Assembly (NCBI GenBank): GCA_037178855.1
Contig: JASJZC010000002.1
Location: 5,530,501-5,594,500, forward strand
Reading direction: 5' to 3'
Origin: Oscheius sp. JU75
Lineage: Eukaryota > Nematoda > Chromadorea > Rhabditida > Rhabditidae
Length of the DNA: 64,000 nt
The notes below the pieces were generated by a model. The model worked only from the letters and a program-made list of their open reading frames with translations. It had not been told where the DNA came from and ran no database searches. A program made the translations under genes and the position numbers. Below, in pieces: positions 1 through 12,432 of this stretch. Position 1 is the first letter of the stretch. Each line of letters begins with the position of its first letter.

Positions 1-185
1 AGAGAGACAGCTGTTTATCCCGGTTGACCACGAAAACTTCTGCTAACTCCAGTTCCGTTCCCTTTTTTGACTGGATGACTAGGCTTGTAAACTTCCCCTC
101 ACATTCACAGTCATATCGCCGCTTATCTTTTTCCTCATAACGCCCGCTCTTCAAACATTTCCGTTACCAAAAGAACAAGTTCAGG

Positions 186-3100
186 ATGCGGGTAACTGCA
201 ATGATCTCCTTCTTAATTTTCTTCATAATTTCGGAAACTGGTGAGTTATGGAAAAGTCATGCTCTGAACACAGATTTTCAGCCGCCATTGATTTCACTTC
301 ATGCTACGAAAAAATGCAGATGACTGTTCCAAAGAGTGATCCTAAACAGTTTTATGGCAGTCTCAATCCGTTCTATTCGATCAATAAGGGAATAGCCGAC
401 GGTCTACAGAAGCAGATGGACGACAGTACACTGCAGGATGTTTACAACTTGATAGCTGGAACGAAAGGAGACAAACCGTCGGTTGGGAAAGTAGTCAATG
501 ATGTGATGAAACAGCAGGTAGGAAGACACTTTGAAGAAAAGTATGGGTTTTTAGGCAGGAGCAATTGCCTTCTTCTGCGGAGGACTTCTCTTCATCTTGG
601 TGGCTGTCGTTCTGGGTATCACCATCTGCAGTTGTCGATGCTGTTGCAATTCTTGTGGAGCTGATAAGACAAAGGTAGGCTGGGGGTGAATGAGTACAAT
701 TTGAACCCTTTTGTCGGGGTAGCCTATAGATGTTTATAGACGATGGGAAAGATAAATCGATCCGTACCAACTGTTTAAGCGTAACAAGAATGTGTATACA
801 ATCGACTCCTCGAATAGTTTGATAGCTAGCGTCTCGTTCTATAGTGTTTGTAAGTTTGGCTGAGAAACTTTGAGAGCCTTGAGATAGGTGGGATCAGGAT
901 AAAGCATCCCCATAGGCTATGGTAATCGATGAGTGCTTGGAAATCTGCGCGCTGCAGTGTCGAGTCTCTATGAATACAAAACCAAAAGAAGAGAATGTTT
1001 TTTTAAAGAAATTTTCACTTGAGATGAGACTAATAAACGACGCAGAAGTTTCTGAAAAATCACTGTCATCTCAAGATCAGTAAGCTTCAGAGTCACCCGT
1101 CCTCCTCTATCACCGCCTTCTTTATGGTATCTGGACTCGTAGCGGTTTTTGCCTTTGTTCTGACCGGAGTCGTCATCTTCAACCTCAGCGCCACTAACCT
1201 CTACAAAGCCATTGATAAATCACCAGGCTGGATTAATGATACCGTTAACAGTACGTCTGGATATCTGGAAAAAAATAATTAAACGTTTAGGTATCAACAC
1301 CAATGTGTTCGACGGAACTTCCGAAATGGACTGTGTCGTCGGGAGTGGAGTCAATCAGACTCTCAATGTCCTAACAGTTCAGATGCTAGCCTTTCCACAG
1401 AGTTTGTCCAATACACTGATGGATGCGACTGGACTGACCAATCTCAGTAATGTATGTGGTTGTCATTTGAATCAAGAGCGAGACTTACAGTTCAACTACA
1501 TCCAACTGGAGACAGACACGATTGTGGCAGCAAATTTGTCGGATACACTAGATGCAGAGTTATCCGGCGCTTGTCCAAAACTCGCGACGCTTCTAAATAA
1601 GACTTACGGGTTGGGACCTCAGCTCCGAAATCTGAGCCAGGTAGCGTTTTGGAATATTGTAAGAAGAGAGTTGCAGATTGTGGTTCTTGTAGATAAGATC
1701 CAAGAAGCAGCTAGCAGCAGCATTTCTTCGGCTACGAACAATACGCAGGTGGAATTTACTTAGTGCAAAACTGAAATCGATTCCAGATCACCGATTACTT
1801 GAATAACTCCATTCTACTGATCAGACTGCTTGAAGACCAACTGACTGCCCAACTAAACTCATTGACCAGCCAAGTCAATATTTCCATGCAAACCGTTCGA
1901 AATATCCAGAACGCTATTACTACTGCTCAAAACGATGTGGTAACCGTAAGTATTGGAGGCATTTCTGTTGAGTAAAACAAAATTCAGTGGAGTGGATACA
2001 GTGCAGTCAAAGGAGGATGGCAAGCATTGATGACAGTTCCCAACTGTATCTGCCTGCTGTTCTGTCTTCTGACCATTTTTGCACTTCTTCACTGGCTCTA
2101 TGCTGAAGAGGGTGAGTAGAGGACAGACAGTTCCAAATGTATGCTCAGGAGGACATGCAGCTGGCTATGTGGCCATTTTCGGATTCTATTTCACCATCTT
2201 CTTGACGGTGATCGCCATGGGAGTGACCAGGTTTCACCTTTCTCTCCAAGGAAAAATAAGTCTTTTCAGTGCTGCCTTCGTCGGAGGCTGGGCCATCTCT
2301 GGAGCCTGCAAGCCAATGTTCGAAGACTCTACCTTCAAAATTCTTGGACTAGCAAGTAATATTGGTAACATCAACATCACTGGACTCAACAATACGTCTA
2401 CCTCGACCAGTGTCCAGTATGTAGTCATTATGTTCGAGAAAGGAGAATCGCTTCCAGACAGCTAATGCAGAGATGCGAGGGGAGCGCAACTGTCTTCAGT
2501 GCCGTCAATGGAAGCCAGTTGATCAATCCGTCAATGGTCTTGAATATGCTTCAATTGGATACTCTGGAAACGGACATTGATAGCATTCTTCAACAGAACC
2601 CCATCAATTATACTACTGGTTCTACGTATCTTCCACAGTTGGTGGTTAGTCGATCTTTATGAATCATAGTTTGACTACTCGAGTCAGGTCGAACAAAAAG
2701 ACTGTTTTGAAAGAAATGCGTCTTGGCAGGATCGCCGCTGTATTGTCTATAAATCTGTTCCCTTAAGTCTAATATAATTTGTAGTTGTAACTGCTAGTCT
2801 GAATATTCTGGGATGACAGTAATATAGTAATCGTTTTAGGACATGACCTCTTTTATAAAAGACGCCATTACTACTCTTTCTGCGGCCGATAATGGTTGTT
2901 TTACTGATGGAGGGAAAGACAACAGCAATCTCATCAAGTAAAGTCCACCTGTTTCCATATTACCAATTTTAGTGAGCTGATGGGTATCAACAATGAACTA
3001 GCCACCCTCATCGAGCTTTTCAACGTGACCGTCGTTCATTCAACTGACGACACGACGACCAATGTATCTGTCCAATTTACGAACTCTCAGATTTTAATTG

Positions 3101-3780
3101 CTACGAATCTTGTCAACAGCTCGACCACTGACATGATCGTATACTATTAGTCTTTCCTCAAACCGAGTACCCTTTCAGAATAATCTCAACTCTCAGGCAT
3201 TCCCTTGCCATGGGCTCTATCAGAACTACGAAAATGCCGGAGTCATCCTATGTGACTGGTTCGGTCGTCCAGTACATGGAATGTGGGGTGCTGCTGGTCT
3301 CGCTGCGATCTTCTTCATTCCAGCCGCCTTGATAATGCTCTGTGCAGCCAACAAAATCTTTTCAGGGTATTGTAGCAGGTTTGTAATCTGTCTGTCAATG
3401 TAACTGAGTTCAGAACCAACAAGATTGGGGACGAGACTGGTGCTCCAGCTGGACTGCACAGAACAAAGACTACTGAGAACCCCTGGGAGGACAGTGATCC
3501 GTTCCCAAGACCGGCTGTCTACAATACACAGCCCCAGCAGTACTCCTATGTCCAACCACCTGTCCAACAGGCTGACTATGGTACAGGCCTTAGAAGACAA
3601 AATGAGGCTGGATTGAGGAGACAGGACGATGGTCTCCAGAGAACAGATCCCGACTCTTACGGCCTGAGAAAGACAGCTGAACGACCTGCTTGGGAAGACT
3701 CGGACGACGAACAGCCGGCCCCTTACGACATTTACAATTTGGACAAAGACAGAACGGGCAAGGGGCTGACCCGAATGTAA
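186..3780 (+). CDS. Prominin (CD133) family pentaspan membrane protein
   Basis: Multi-exon gene. Exon 1 (186-240) encodes a start Met and a hydrophobic signal sequence (MISFLIFFIIS). Exons follow at 282-517, 555-674, 1091-1250, 1291 onward and further to the stop at 3778-3780; introns are mostly 36-43 bases with TTTTCAG or TTTAG acceptors, plus a 416-base intron at 675-1090. The order is that of prominins: extracellular N-terminus, a TM followed by a Cys-rich turn (CSCRCCCNSC), a second TM, a long extracellular loop with many N-glycosylation sites, a TM pair around 2000-2330, a second glycosylated loop, a last TM (GLAAIFFIPAALIMLCA), and a polar cytoplasmic tail with Tyr and Gln. Prominins mark plasma-membrane protrusions and bind cholesterol. 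The family call rests on topology and loop pattern, not on one diagnostic motif. Exon edges in 1640-1790 and 2370-2440 are less certain. Confidence 0.8.
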
Positions 3781-3930
3781 TGCACATATCAATGAATTTT
3801 TATGAGAACAAGGCAAGACCAAAATATCAACTAGACAGGGTTTCCCGGCGCGCAATGAAAGCCAGGACCGTGTCGTGGACAGGGGAGGTGTAATTGTCTT
3901 CAACCAAAATCGCCCACTCGACTTTCCCAC

Positions 3931-3936
3931 AATAAA
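3931..3936 (+). terminator. Poly(A) signal AATAAA of the prominin gene
   Basis: A canonical AATAAA lies about 150 bases after the prominin stop codon. A second copy lies near 3999. No other gene on this strand ends nearby. Confidence 0.6.
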
Positions 3937-3999
3937 AATGACTTGTGTGAACAGAGCCTTATTCTGTTCCCTCATCCTTTTCTATTTGTGCTTTCGAAA

Positions 4000-4786
4000 A
4001 TAAATGTGAACTGTTGGCCGCGGGCCTTTGACTACGTAACGAGGCTTAGGATCAGATCTTCGCTGAACATTTTGGTCTCTCTTAGTCTTTGCCGTTTACG
4101 GGTATAAAAGCTGATGACTATTTTGCTAACATAAAGGGATGACAATGTATTCGCAGCCTATTAATATTTCTACAGCAACTTCTCACAATTGGCGTTGTTC
4201 ATATTTTGCTATCTGTACCTTCAAATGTTTGATTCAGTATTCATATCTGACATACCCCCCTCATTTTTGGGTCCTGAAACAAAGGTAATCTATGTCATGT
4301 TACAGTAGTCACATACAAAATTTAAAACTACGTGATGTAAAAAATCAAGAGGAGTACTACCATCCTTCGCTCATCAAAAGTTAGGTCGAACAATTTTTTC
4401 CTGTGTGCAACCACTTCCGCCCAGATACCTACCATTCTCAGATTCTCAGCTGACCCCCGTGCTTCCGTCTATAAATCTGTCTCTAGGTCGTGTGATGCTA
4501 AGAAAAGACTGTACAGACTGCGGAGCGGGTCTTCTTCTTCTCGCTTTGTCTCTCTCTCTCTCACGGTCGTATCATAACAACAATACTATTTGCCTACTTT
4601 TCCCACTGAACCCGTCGAAGTGTGTTCTCTTTCGATATTACAGTCTCTTTCTTATAAATTCCTGTTCACGCGTTCTTACAAGCTTTCTCCTGTTCCTTCT
4701 CTTTTCACTTAAACAGTTGTTGGGGTTTCAGTTTGTTCTCGGAAGAGAAAGGAGAAAAAGGAGACGATCAAGGTTTCTGATCAAAG
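4000..4786. other. Intergenic region upstream of cln-3
   Basis: No coding region is supported here. A long open frame at 4405-4956 overlaps the first cln-3 exon in another frame; its product is low-complexity Leu/Ser from a CT-rich stretch (TCTCTCTC near 4550). This probably holds the promoter and 5' leader of cln-3. Confidence 0.4.
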
Positions 4787-7258
4787 ATGACAACTGCCGA
4801 GAAGAGTCGAAGTTCTGTTGTGAGAAACCTCATCGCCTTCTGGTGGGTTTCTCTCACATCTTATTGCGCGTAGCACTACGCAGCGATTCCTCAGCTCCCT
4901 TCTATCCAATCGCTCTCAAACTTTTTTCATGGTTTTTACCACAGAGAATAACCTAAAAAAGGGCGTCAATAGTTTAGAAAATAAACATGTTACACATATA
5001 ACTTTTTTCAAAAAAGGGCCGATTTCTCCCGTATGCAGTAACCCAGGCTGGCGTCTGAAATCTACCTATTACAGTGACTCCAAACATTGACGACAGGTTC
5101 AGAATCCATCCCATTCGTTGCGCGCAAAGTTCCAGACCGATACGATAACTCTGAATGGGTACAGATGGGGTTTTTGGACTTACATTAGTCGATTTTATGA
5201 AAAATTCCAAACTTTGTTGTGGACTCATTTCAATTCAAAGAGACAAAAGAAAACAGCAAAAACAGGGCCATAGAATTCTGTAGGCAAATTGGGAAAGCCC
5301 AAACCGCGTCTCATTTCATCGTTTTGAGAAAGTGTAGTGGACCTACGTATGCTAAAAACTCGAGCCGTGAGTCAGATTGCGCGATAACTTACTACGGTAG
5401 TGTAATGAGAGACGCGGCTTAGGCTTGCCTACAGAATTCTTCTGCCCCGTTTTTGCACGATTCAAACCATCCTTCTTTTCGCCGTCGCTTTTTTAATTAT
5501 AATCTTTAACAAGAATTGTAGGATATTTGGAGTATGCAACAACTTCGTCTACATAATTATGCTGGCAGGGGCACAGGACATTCTGAGCAAGCGAAGGCCT
5601 ACAGTAATCTCCGCAAATGGCACCTCTTCCGAGCTGGAACGCGCTGAAACTTGTCTTGTGGGTTCTCAGAGTACTAAAGAAGGACATTGTTCAGGACAAT
5701 GTAGAGATCCGAGAGTGTACTCCCCACTCTGCCGGAATCGTTCTACTCTGTAACATCTTCCCAGCCTTCATAATCAAAGTCTCCTATCCAATCATCGCCT
5801 ACCGTATCCCCTATGCGTAACCTTTCTACCTTGTATGACTGTAAGAATGCTTCAGAGTCCGTCACACGTTTGTCTGCCTCGCACAGGCCACTTCTCTCCT
5901 TGTTGTTGCCTTAGCCGACTCGGTTCCCACCGCCTTGGCCGGTGTAATGGTCTCGGCTGTGGCCAATGGAATGGGAGAAAGCACTTTCCTGGCACTGGCT
6001 AGTCACTATTCAAAGTGAGAGTCACATAGAACCTTAGAAGACCTTCTTATAGACACACTATCTCAACCTGGGCATCTGGAACAGGAATGGCCGGAGTTGC
6101 CGGTGCCTTCACCTATGCTGGACTAACCGACCCTCATCTCCTCGGAATGACACCAACCCGAGCCATGCTTTCGTGTCTGGTCGTGCCGGCAGTCTTCTTC
6201 TTAACCTATTTCCTCCTACTGGAGCAGGCGGAGACTGTCAAGAAGGTCAGCCTTCTGCAACCACTCTCCTGGATCGGATTCGGAGACTTGAAGTATGTTT
6301 TTTTTTCCAGTCCTGGGAATAAGAAAGGTTTAGGAATATGAAAGAGGGAGTAGAGAAAGAGACAAAGAAAGAAGGCAGTGAGTTCTTTCCCAAAGGAAAA
6401 GATGGAAGTCGCTGGAATGTCATCAAGGTTGGTCATTTTTTTTTCTTTGGCTTTCTTGTCGGAACAAAATCGGTGAGATAGTATCGGTCAGAATGAAGTG
6501 GTACGAGAAGTAAACTACAGTACCGTTGGAAATTGGGTGAGCTGTTGAGACGGTACCGAAGTCTCTTTCTGCTCGATGGTCATAGATAGACACGGCTCGA
6601 TTTTTTTCTAAGATTCAGTTTTCTGTCACAAAAAAGGCAGAACAGTAGCAGAAGATAGACAGCCAATTCTGATTCTTTCAGAGCCTGCTCAAGTACATGA
6701 TCCCCCTCTTTGTCGTCTACTGGGCCGAATACTTTGTGAATCAGGGTCTCGTCGAGCTGATCGTCTTCGACTGTTCCAGCGGCTTCGGAACGAGTCCCAA
6801 GGCTCAATACAGATGGTATCAGGTCTTGTACCAAGTCGGAGTCTTCGTCTCCCGTTCCTCTATCAAACTTATCGAACTGAACATGTTTTGGATCACTCTG
6901 ATGCCAGTTCTTCAGGTATTATTGGTAGCGACTTCTAAAAAATCAGAGATGCAGATCATCAACATGTTTTTTTTCCTCTCAAACGCTATCCATCTGTACG
7001 TCCCGCATTTTTGGATCATCGCTGCCGTCGTCTTCTACGAGGGTCTGGTCGGAGGGGCGGCTTACGTCAACAGCTACAATCACATCCATAAAAAGGTTGA
7101 TCTGTCCCGTATCTCTGGACCGATCTCTTTAGGTTGACACGACGATACGGGAGTTTGCACTGGCCATTGTAACCCTCGGCGACACTGCTGGTATTCTGGT
7201 GGCTGCCCTCTCCTCCATTCCCGTTCACAATGCCATATGTTCCATTCCACACGTCTAG
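4787..7258 (+). CDS. cln-3: CLN3/battenin lysosomal membrane protein
   Basis: CLN3 is a polytopic protein of lysosomes and endosomes whose loss causes juvenile Batten disease in humans. Exon 1 (4787-4842) encodes a short N-terminus ending RNLIAFW; after a 679-base intron, exon 2 (from 5522) restores frame to give W-IFGVCNNFVYIIMLAGAQ, the conserved first TM of the family. Further landmarks are GMGESTFLALASHYS near 5970-6015, a YFLLLEQAE stretch near 6220, and YWAEYFVNQGLVELI near 6718-6762, all in the positions seen in CLN3. A 37-base intron (5658-5694) and several others of similar size are needed to keep frame. The last exon ends with a stop at 7256-7258. The start is chosen because it is the only upstream Met that joins the conserved TM in frame. 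Confidence 0.9.
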
Positions 7259-7327
7259 AAAGATCTCCGCTCCCACACATTTCGTTACCCGAAACATATC
7301 GATTTCTCTCTGTACATACAGTGCAAT

Positions 7328-7333
7328 AATAAA
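7328..7333 (+). terminator. Poly(A) signal of cln-3
   Basis: AATAAA lies 70 bases after the cln-3 stop codon, in the position expected for 3' end formation. Confidence 0.6.
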
Positions 7334-7511
7334 GCTGTTACTATCTTTTGCTTCTTCAGAAGTTTCGGAACTTTTATTGCATCGCATCTATTGAAGAATA
7401 AAAGTTTGTAGTTTGCGAGTAAAAAGGCGAGTGAACTGTCGGGTAATTAGTCTTCAGTTGCGATCGATCATTGTTGCCGACGACTCGCCTCTACAGCTGG
7501 TGGCAGTCGAC

Positions 7512-10194
7512 ATGGACTCGTCTTCATCCTCTACCTTGTCGCCTTCCACAACGACAAATGGATACAACAAGGTTAATTTACTTTATAGACTGGGGAGCAG
7601 GGGGAATCGGGTATAGAAGTAAAACAGAGCTAGGAACAAGAGACAGACAAAGTCCCGTTCACTTTTCTAGTGCCTGTCTGTCCATGTGTTAGCTTGCCCT
7701 TACGTCTGTCTGTCAGTGTCACTTGTGCTACTGTTCCGATATTCAATGTCATTGCCTTTGGGTCATTCATCATCTCGTGACCCTTCCTATATGACAATAT
7801 TAACCTGGCACATTTGCCCTCTTCCCGTATCCCTTCCAGTAAATTTCGGTATTCTTACCATCGCCTCTTTGGCAGACCCTCGAACCTTTCGAAGTCATTT
7901 GCCTACTGAACTTATACTCTTGTTCGCACAAAGCAGTCAACTTGCAGCTTTTTTTTGGAGAGAGACGATGTCTTTGACAAAGACAGAACGCGATACAAAT
8001 CTAATGAGACACAAGGGTTCGCAACAATTCAAGACCATAGGAGATTGTTAATAAAAAAAGAGTTCTTCCAGATTGTCGCCGCGCAGAGGGACTACTTCGA
8101 CTCGGGAGCAACAGCTTCACTGAGCACACGAAAAGTGCGTCTCTCGACCCTGAAGAAGCTGCTGGAAGACAATACGACGGAACTGGCCCATGCCGTCGAG
8201 AAGGATCTTCACAAGAAGCCCGGCTACACACAAATGGAGCTGCTCGGCTGTCTGGGCGAGATCGACTACGTGACGGAGAATCTAGAGTCCTGGTCAGTGA
8301 CCCAGTACGTCTCGAAGACGCTGCTCAACGCAATGGACGAGCCTAGCCTTGTGAGACAGCCGCTGGGAGTCGTTCTTATCATAGGACCGTGGAACTACCC
8401 CCTCGAGCTCGTTATCCGTCCGCTAATTCCAGCTCTGGCTGCAGGTATGTCTTGACTCTTTTTGTACTTGTAGTTCCTGTCCTTTTGCGTGCATGTCAGC
8501 CTAAGTTGTGTCACTATGTCAATACGCCAGTCTCTTATACTGTCACTCTCTAGCCAATCAAGTAGACCATTTTTGAGTTTGCTCTACATCAAGCTGTCAG
8601 TCTGTCAACTGTCAGCCGAACAACCTGAAAATCTGTTAGTCGTTTCTTCATTGTAAAAATAGCAACATCTTTCCATTTTCAGGCAACACGGCAGTGATCA
8701 AGCCGTCCGAAGTCTCGTCCCACACCGCTGCTGCCATTGCTAAGATCTTCCCCAAGTACTTCCCTTCCGAGGTCGTGACCATCGTCTCTGGAGGGATCGA
8801 GGAGACAACGCTTCTTCTCAAGGAGCACTTCGATCACATCTTCTATACGGGGTCCACCTCGGTCGGCAAGGTCGTGATGACCGCAGCGGCCCAGCATCTG
8901 ACCCCCGTCACACTGGAGCTCGGCGGCAAGTGTCCTGCGGTTGTCCTGGATGATGCCAAAATAGAGGTGACGGCTGCTCGACTCGCCTGGGGCAAATGGA
9001 CCAACGCCGGACAGACCTGCGTCGCGCCAGACTACATTCAGGTGACGGAAGAGAACAAGCATAGACTGGTAGACGAGATGACGAAACAGCTGACGGTCTT
9101 CTACGGGAAGGACATCAAGGAGAGCAAGGACTACGGTCGCATCATCAACAGGAGACACTTTGAGTGAGTTCAACTTCTTTTTGACTTTGGCTAGGGAAAA
9201 TACAAGGGTTCAAATAACCGAGAAGGTGCAGGAAACTGTCGTGGACCCCTTAACTCGTTTTCGTTGCAGTTCGTTGTTCGTTACGGAACTCACTGCTAAA
9301 CTAGTATGTGATACTAAGCTTTACCACATAGCGCAGTCGGTTAGCACTCTAATTGGTGCACTCCAAGTGACCCGGACTCGCTGTGGATTAAAGTAGCTCA
9401 TTCAACAGACAAAACCAATGGATTGAGTGTCCATCAGGCTAAAATCATATCTTTCAGTCGTCTCTCGAGCCTGTTGAACGACTCGCGTGGATCTGTTCTC
9501 TACAGTGGCGGAGAACTGGACCCGGACTCGCTCTTTTTTCCTCCTACCATCATCGAAGTGTCGAAGGACGATGTGCTGATGCGAGACGAAATCTTCGGGC
9601 CCATTCTTCCCATCATCACGATCAGTGATCTCTCCGAGGCTGTGCACTACATCAACAGCAAGGAACACCCGCTGGCCGCCTATATCTTCACCACAGATCA
9701 CCGTCAGTCGGATCGCTTCGTCCAGGAGACTCGCTCGGGCGGCGTCTGCATCAACGACGTCATTGTGCACATCATCGTCGACACGTTACCGTTTGGAGGA
9801 TTGGGGCATTCCGGGATGGGAAGGTACCATGGAAAGTTCGGCTTCGATACCTTCACCCACCAGAAGCCTGTCCTCAAGAGGGGATTTTTCGGAGAGTCGC
9901 TTATGGCGTGAGTTCTTTTTTTGAATTCTGACAGATTGGGTACTGACAGGGGGCAGGGCAGACAGACTGACCTCTTGACTCAGTTCTTTTCATGACAGTA
10001 TACTGACAGATTGACAGACAGAATGATTGGACTGACAGACATAGCACCAATAACTGACAGACTGACATGGGCTATTTAGTGTCCGCTATCCTCCCATGAC
10101 GGAACAGAAGGTCGAGATGTTCAAGGGTCTGACTGTGAGACGCCAACTGCCGCGCTGTCTCAATTGGATCGGCAGAATTCCGGTATCGTTGTAG
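7512..10194 (+). CDS. ALDH3: Class 3 aldehyde dehydrogenase (fatty aldehyde dehydrogenase type)
   Basis: NAD(P)-dependent oxidation of aldehydes to acids. Exons: 7512-7570, 8072-8444, 8683-9163, 9458-9907 and 10080-10194. The fold is complete: cofactor-site GPWNYP (near 8387), IKPSE, the catalytic Glu in LELGGK (near 8910), the catalytic Cys in NAGQTCVAPDY (near 9003), EIFGP (near 9590), and the C-terminal PFGGLGHSGMGRYHG typical of class 3 enzymes. The N-terminus carries a short Ser/Thr-rich leader (MDSSSSSTLS) before the IVAAQRDYF start of the enzyme. The tail ends LNWIGRIPVSL with no long hydrophobic anchor, unlike mammalian ALDH3A2. The intron at 7571-8071 contains a 166-residue open frame continuous with exon 2, so a second start is possible. 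The last intron carries a CTGA-rich repeat. Confidence 0.92.
9325..9392 (+). other. tRNA-like remnant in an ALDH intron
   Basis: The text TAGCGCAGTCGGTTAGCAC matches the D-arm/box A consensus of a tRNA, and CCACA upstream can pair with TGTGG at the other end. The anticodon and T arms are not canonical, so this is a decayed tRNA or a tRNA-derived element and not a working gene. Confidence 0.35.
9948..10068 (+). repeat. CTGACAGA-type short tandem repeat
   Basis: The last ALDH intron consists largely of imperfect repeats of CTGACAGA/GACAGACT. The same motif occurs sporadically in intron 1 (7630-7730). It looks like an impure microsatellite. Confidence 0.6.
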
Positions 10195-10309
10195 TAGATC
10201 TATAGCTCAAACTAGCCAATTTCAGTACTGGTTCTGTGACTGACAGTCGACATCTCCTGCGATTTGATTTAATTCAAATGTGTTTTTGTATTTGAACTGA
10301 ATAAAATTT

Positions 10310-10315
10310 AGACAT
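10310..10315 (+). terminator. Poly(A) signal of the ALDH gene
   Basis: AATAAA lies 116 bases after the ALDH stop codon and 54 bases before the stop codon of the convergent NSUN4 gene. Confidence 0.5.
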
Positions 10316-10368
10316 TTCACTGGAAAAAAACTTTACGAAAAACAACAAACTATAACAAATAACAGCGT

Positions 10369-12318
10369 CTATAACAATCGCGTAAGCTTGCAGAGATACA
10401 TGGGACCGAAGTTTGAGGGGACGAAGGGCAGGATAAGTTGACCGCGTTTACACGTCTCGGAGAATCGGAACAGGCCACTGCTCGTGAAATGGGTGTTCAG
10501 CTGGGTCAGGGACTCCTCGACGAACTGAAAAATGAATCTTCAGTTTTTTCAAGAGAGTTGAAATAGCAGTTCTTCAATAGTGTTTTGGTATAAGACTCAT
10601 TGAGCTGAATTAGATTGTTTCGAATAGGATAGTCTACAAAAACTGTAAGGAAACCACTGGGATAGGTTCTTATACAATATTTGCGGCGAAGGAGATTGCT
10701 ACAGATCAACCGCGTTTATCAAGAACGAACCTTTAGACCGAATTTTTGAGCCGCAATAGCCGCAGAATTTTCCACGACGCCCTCATTCTGCATGGACGAA
10801 AGGGTACAGGTTGAATAGACTACGCTTCCTCCCACTTTGACAGATCTCATCGCGTTGCTAAAGCCGTTTTTGAAAAAAAAGACAAGAGTAACTTACACGA
10901 GTATTTTGGTCTGAAGCTGGGGCAGGGAGAGTCGTTGATTGGCGAGCTGTGCCGAGAAAAGATTTCCCTCGTCTTGACTGACCGAAAGACGGTCTGTAGA
11001 GCAGGGAACGTCAGCCAGAACCTTGTCGTAGAGTCCGATCTCATCCCAACTCGAAATGTTCGCCGCATCTTTCCTCTTCAAAACGACTTTGTCCGCTTCG
11101 GCCGAATCCGGCGGAATGTACATGGCCAGAGACCGTTTGAGCTGTCCGAGTCGGGCCAGCTTGTAATCATTACACACTACCTTGTCTAGAAACTTGTTTT
11201 GGCTGGGAAAACATGAAAAATACCTGGAAGACCGGTAAGAATAGCTAGAAGACTTTTACCGCCAGGCGCGGCACACATGTCCAGAAGAGTATCGGCCTTT
11301 TCCAATCCCAGCGCCATTACCGGGATGAGGGAGCCTCCATCTAGGAGCCACCAGCTTGGAGGCTGATCTTCTGTCTTGATCGGGCCAGGGAAATCGGCTA
11401 AGACTCCGCGATCGTAGGTGCGGACGCGGAGATCCCTCGGATAGTAGATGAAGTGACTTCTGGTGGACAGTTTCGTTCCGGCCGACTCGTAGCCATGGAT
11501 TCTGTCAGTGTTCTGTGATTACATAACGAGGAAAACTGACTCGAAATCATCGACCTTGTCCTCTTTGCTCTTGCCGAGCTGCAGCTCTCCGGGAGACAGA
11601 GATCCTTCGGATCGCTGGAACTCTCCGAGGCCGGCTGAGGATCGCATCGAGGCAGTTTGGGTGAGGTCAGCTTCGTCGGAGCCGTAGCGACTGGAGGAGG
11701 CCTGAAAGTATTTGTGAAGCGTAATCATAATAAAACCCTTTGGTATGTCTGTTTCTTTTGCATCCAGAATTTGCAAACAAAAGTCAAAAACCAACCTGTT
11801 CCTCGCTCTCCTCTTCCTCTATTTTCGTCATTTCTTCGCTGGCCTGCTTCCCGACGAGCCTCTTTTTCTTCTCGATCCGTTCCTCTGCCGTCTTTCCTCG
11901 TATCCGCTCCAGAAGATCGACTGTGCCCATGTCGCGAAGAATGTCCTCGTGTGCTTCCCAGTTTCTAAAGATTTTCGATCGCTTAAACTCGTAATAATGC
12001 TTACTTTGAGAGAGTATTGACAACGGCGATGAACTTGTTTGGGGAGAGCAGCCCCAGTCGAATACTCGGCCATCTTTTGCCGAAATACGGTCCATAGTAG
12101 AAGTCAAAATGGTCCAGAGCCAGCACGGAGGGAGTTTTTAGGGGTCGCGACTTGGCAACCTGCAATTTGCTCGATATTCAAGGGGATCCTCATCCTATCA
12201 GTGCCACAACCACGTAGGAAACGACAAAACAAACCTTCTGCTTGAATTTAGCCGTCTTCAACCGGCATTGTGACGTGAAAACAGCCCTCACTGACACATT
12301 TGACCGGCTGCTGAGCAT
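10369..12318 (-). CDS. nsun-4: NSUN4-like mitochondrial rRNA (cytosine-5) methyltransferase
   Basis: NSUN4 methylates small-subunit mitochondrial rRNA and acts in ribosome assembly. The SAM-binding motif LLDMCAAPGGKS (near 11290), the catalytic motif VLADVPCSTDR (near 11000) and the second Cys in VVYSTCTLSSMQNEG (near 10800) are all present in order. The N-terminal part, HFDFYYGPYFGKRWPSIR then LGLLSPNKF, matches the NSUN4 pre-catalytic region. Exon 1 (12318-12235) begins MLSSRSNVSVRAVFTSQCR, which is Arg/Ser-rich and lacks acidic residues, as in a mitochondrial presequence; a 75-base intron (12160-12234) joins it in frame. The stop codon is at 10369-10371. It lies downstream of CWC15 on the same strand. 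Confidence 0.9.
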
Positions 12319-12432
12319 CTACGACCATGTCAATAAGTTCATGCTGGTTCAGACAATGTGGAGATGGCATAAACCGAAACTTTTATGACAAGTAGTAAAT
12401 AATACAGATTTATTGAAAGTAGCCAAAATAGA
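12319..12432 (-). promoter_or_regulatory. Intercistronic region between CWC15 and NSUN4 (operon-like)
   Basis: Only 114 bases separate the CWC15 stop codon from the NSUN4 start. On the minus strand the gap holds AATAAA (12409-12414), then a T-rich tract, then GTCGTAG directly before the NSUN4 ATG. This is the layout of a nematode operon junction: poly(A) signal, roughly 100 bases, then a trans-splice acceptor. No separate promoter is visible. The operon call is inference. Confidence 0.5.

Noticed and set aside
4405-4956. 183-codon open frame on the plus strand
   Set aside because: It overlaps cln-3 exon 1 in another frame and translates a CT-rich tract into Leu/Ser; no start context or domain.
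9370-9532. Fourteen-base match (GACCCGGACTCGCT) between an ALDH intron and the next exon
   Set aside because: Too short to show exon duplication; flanks do not align.
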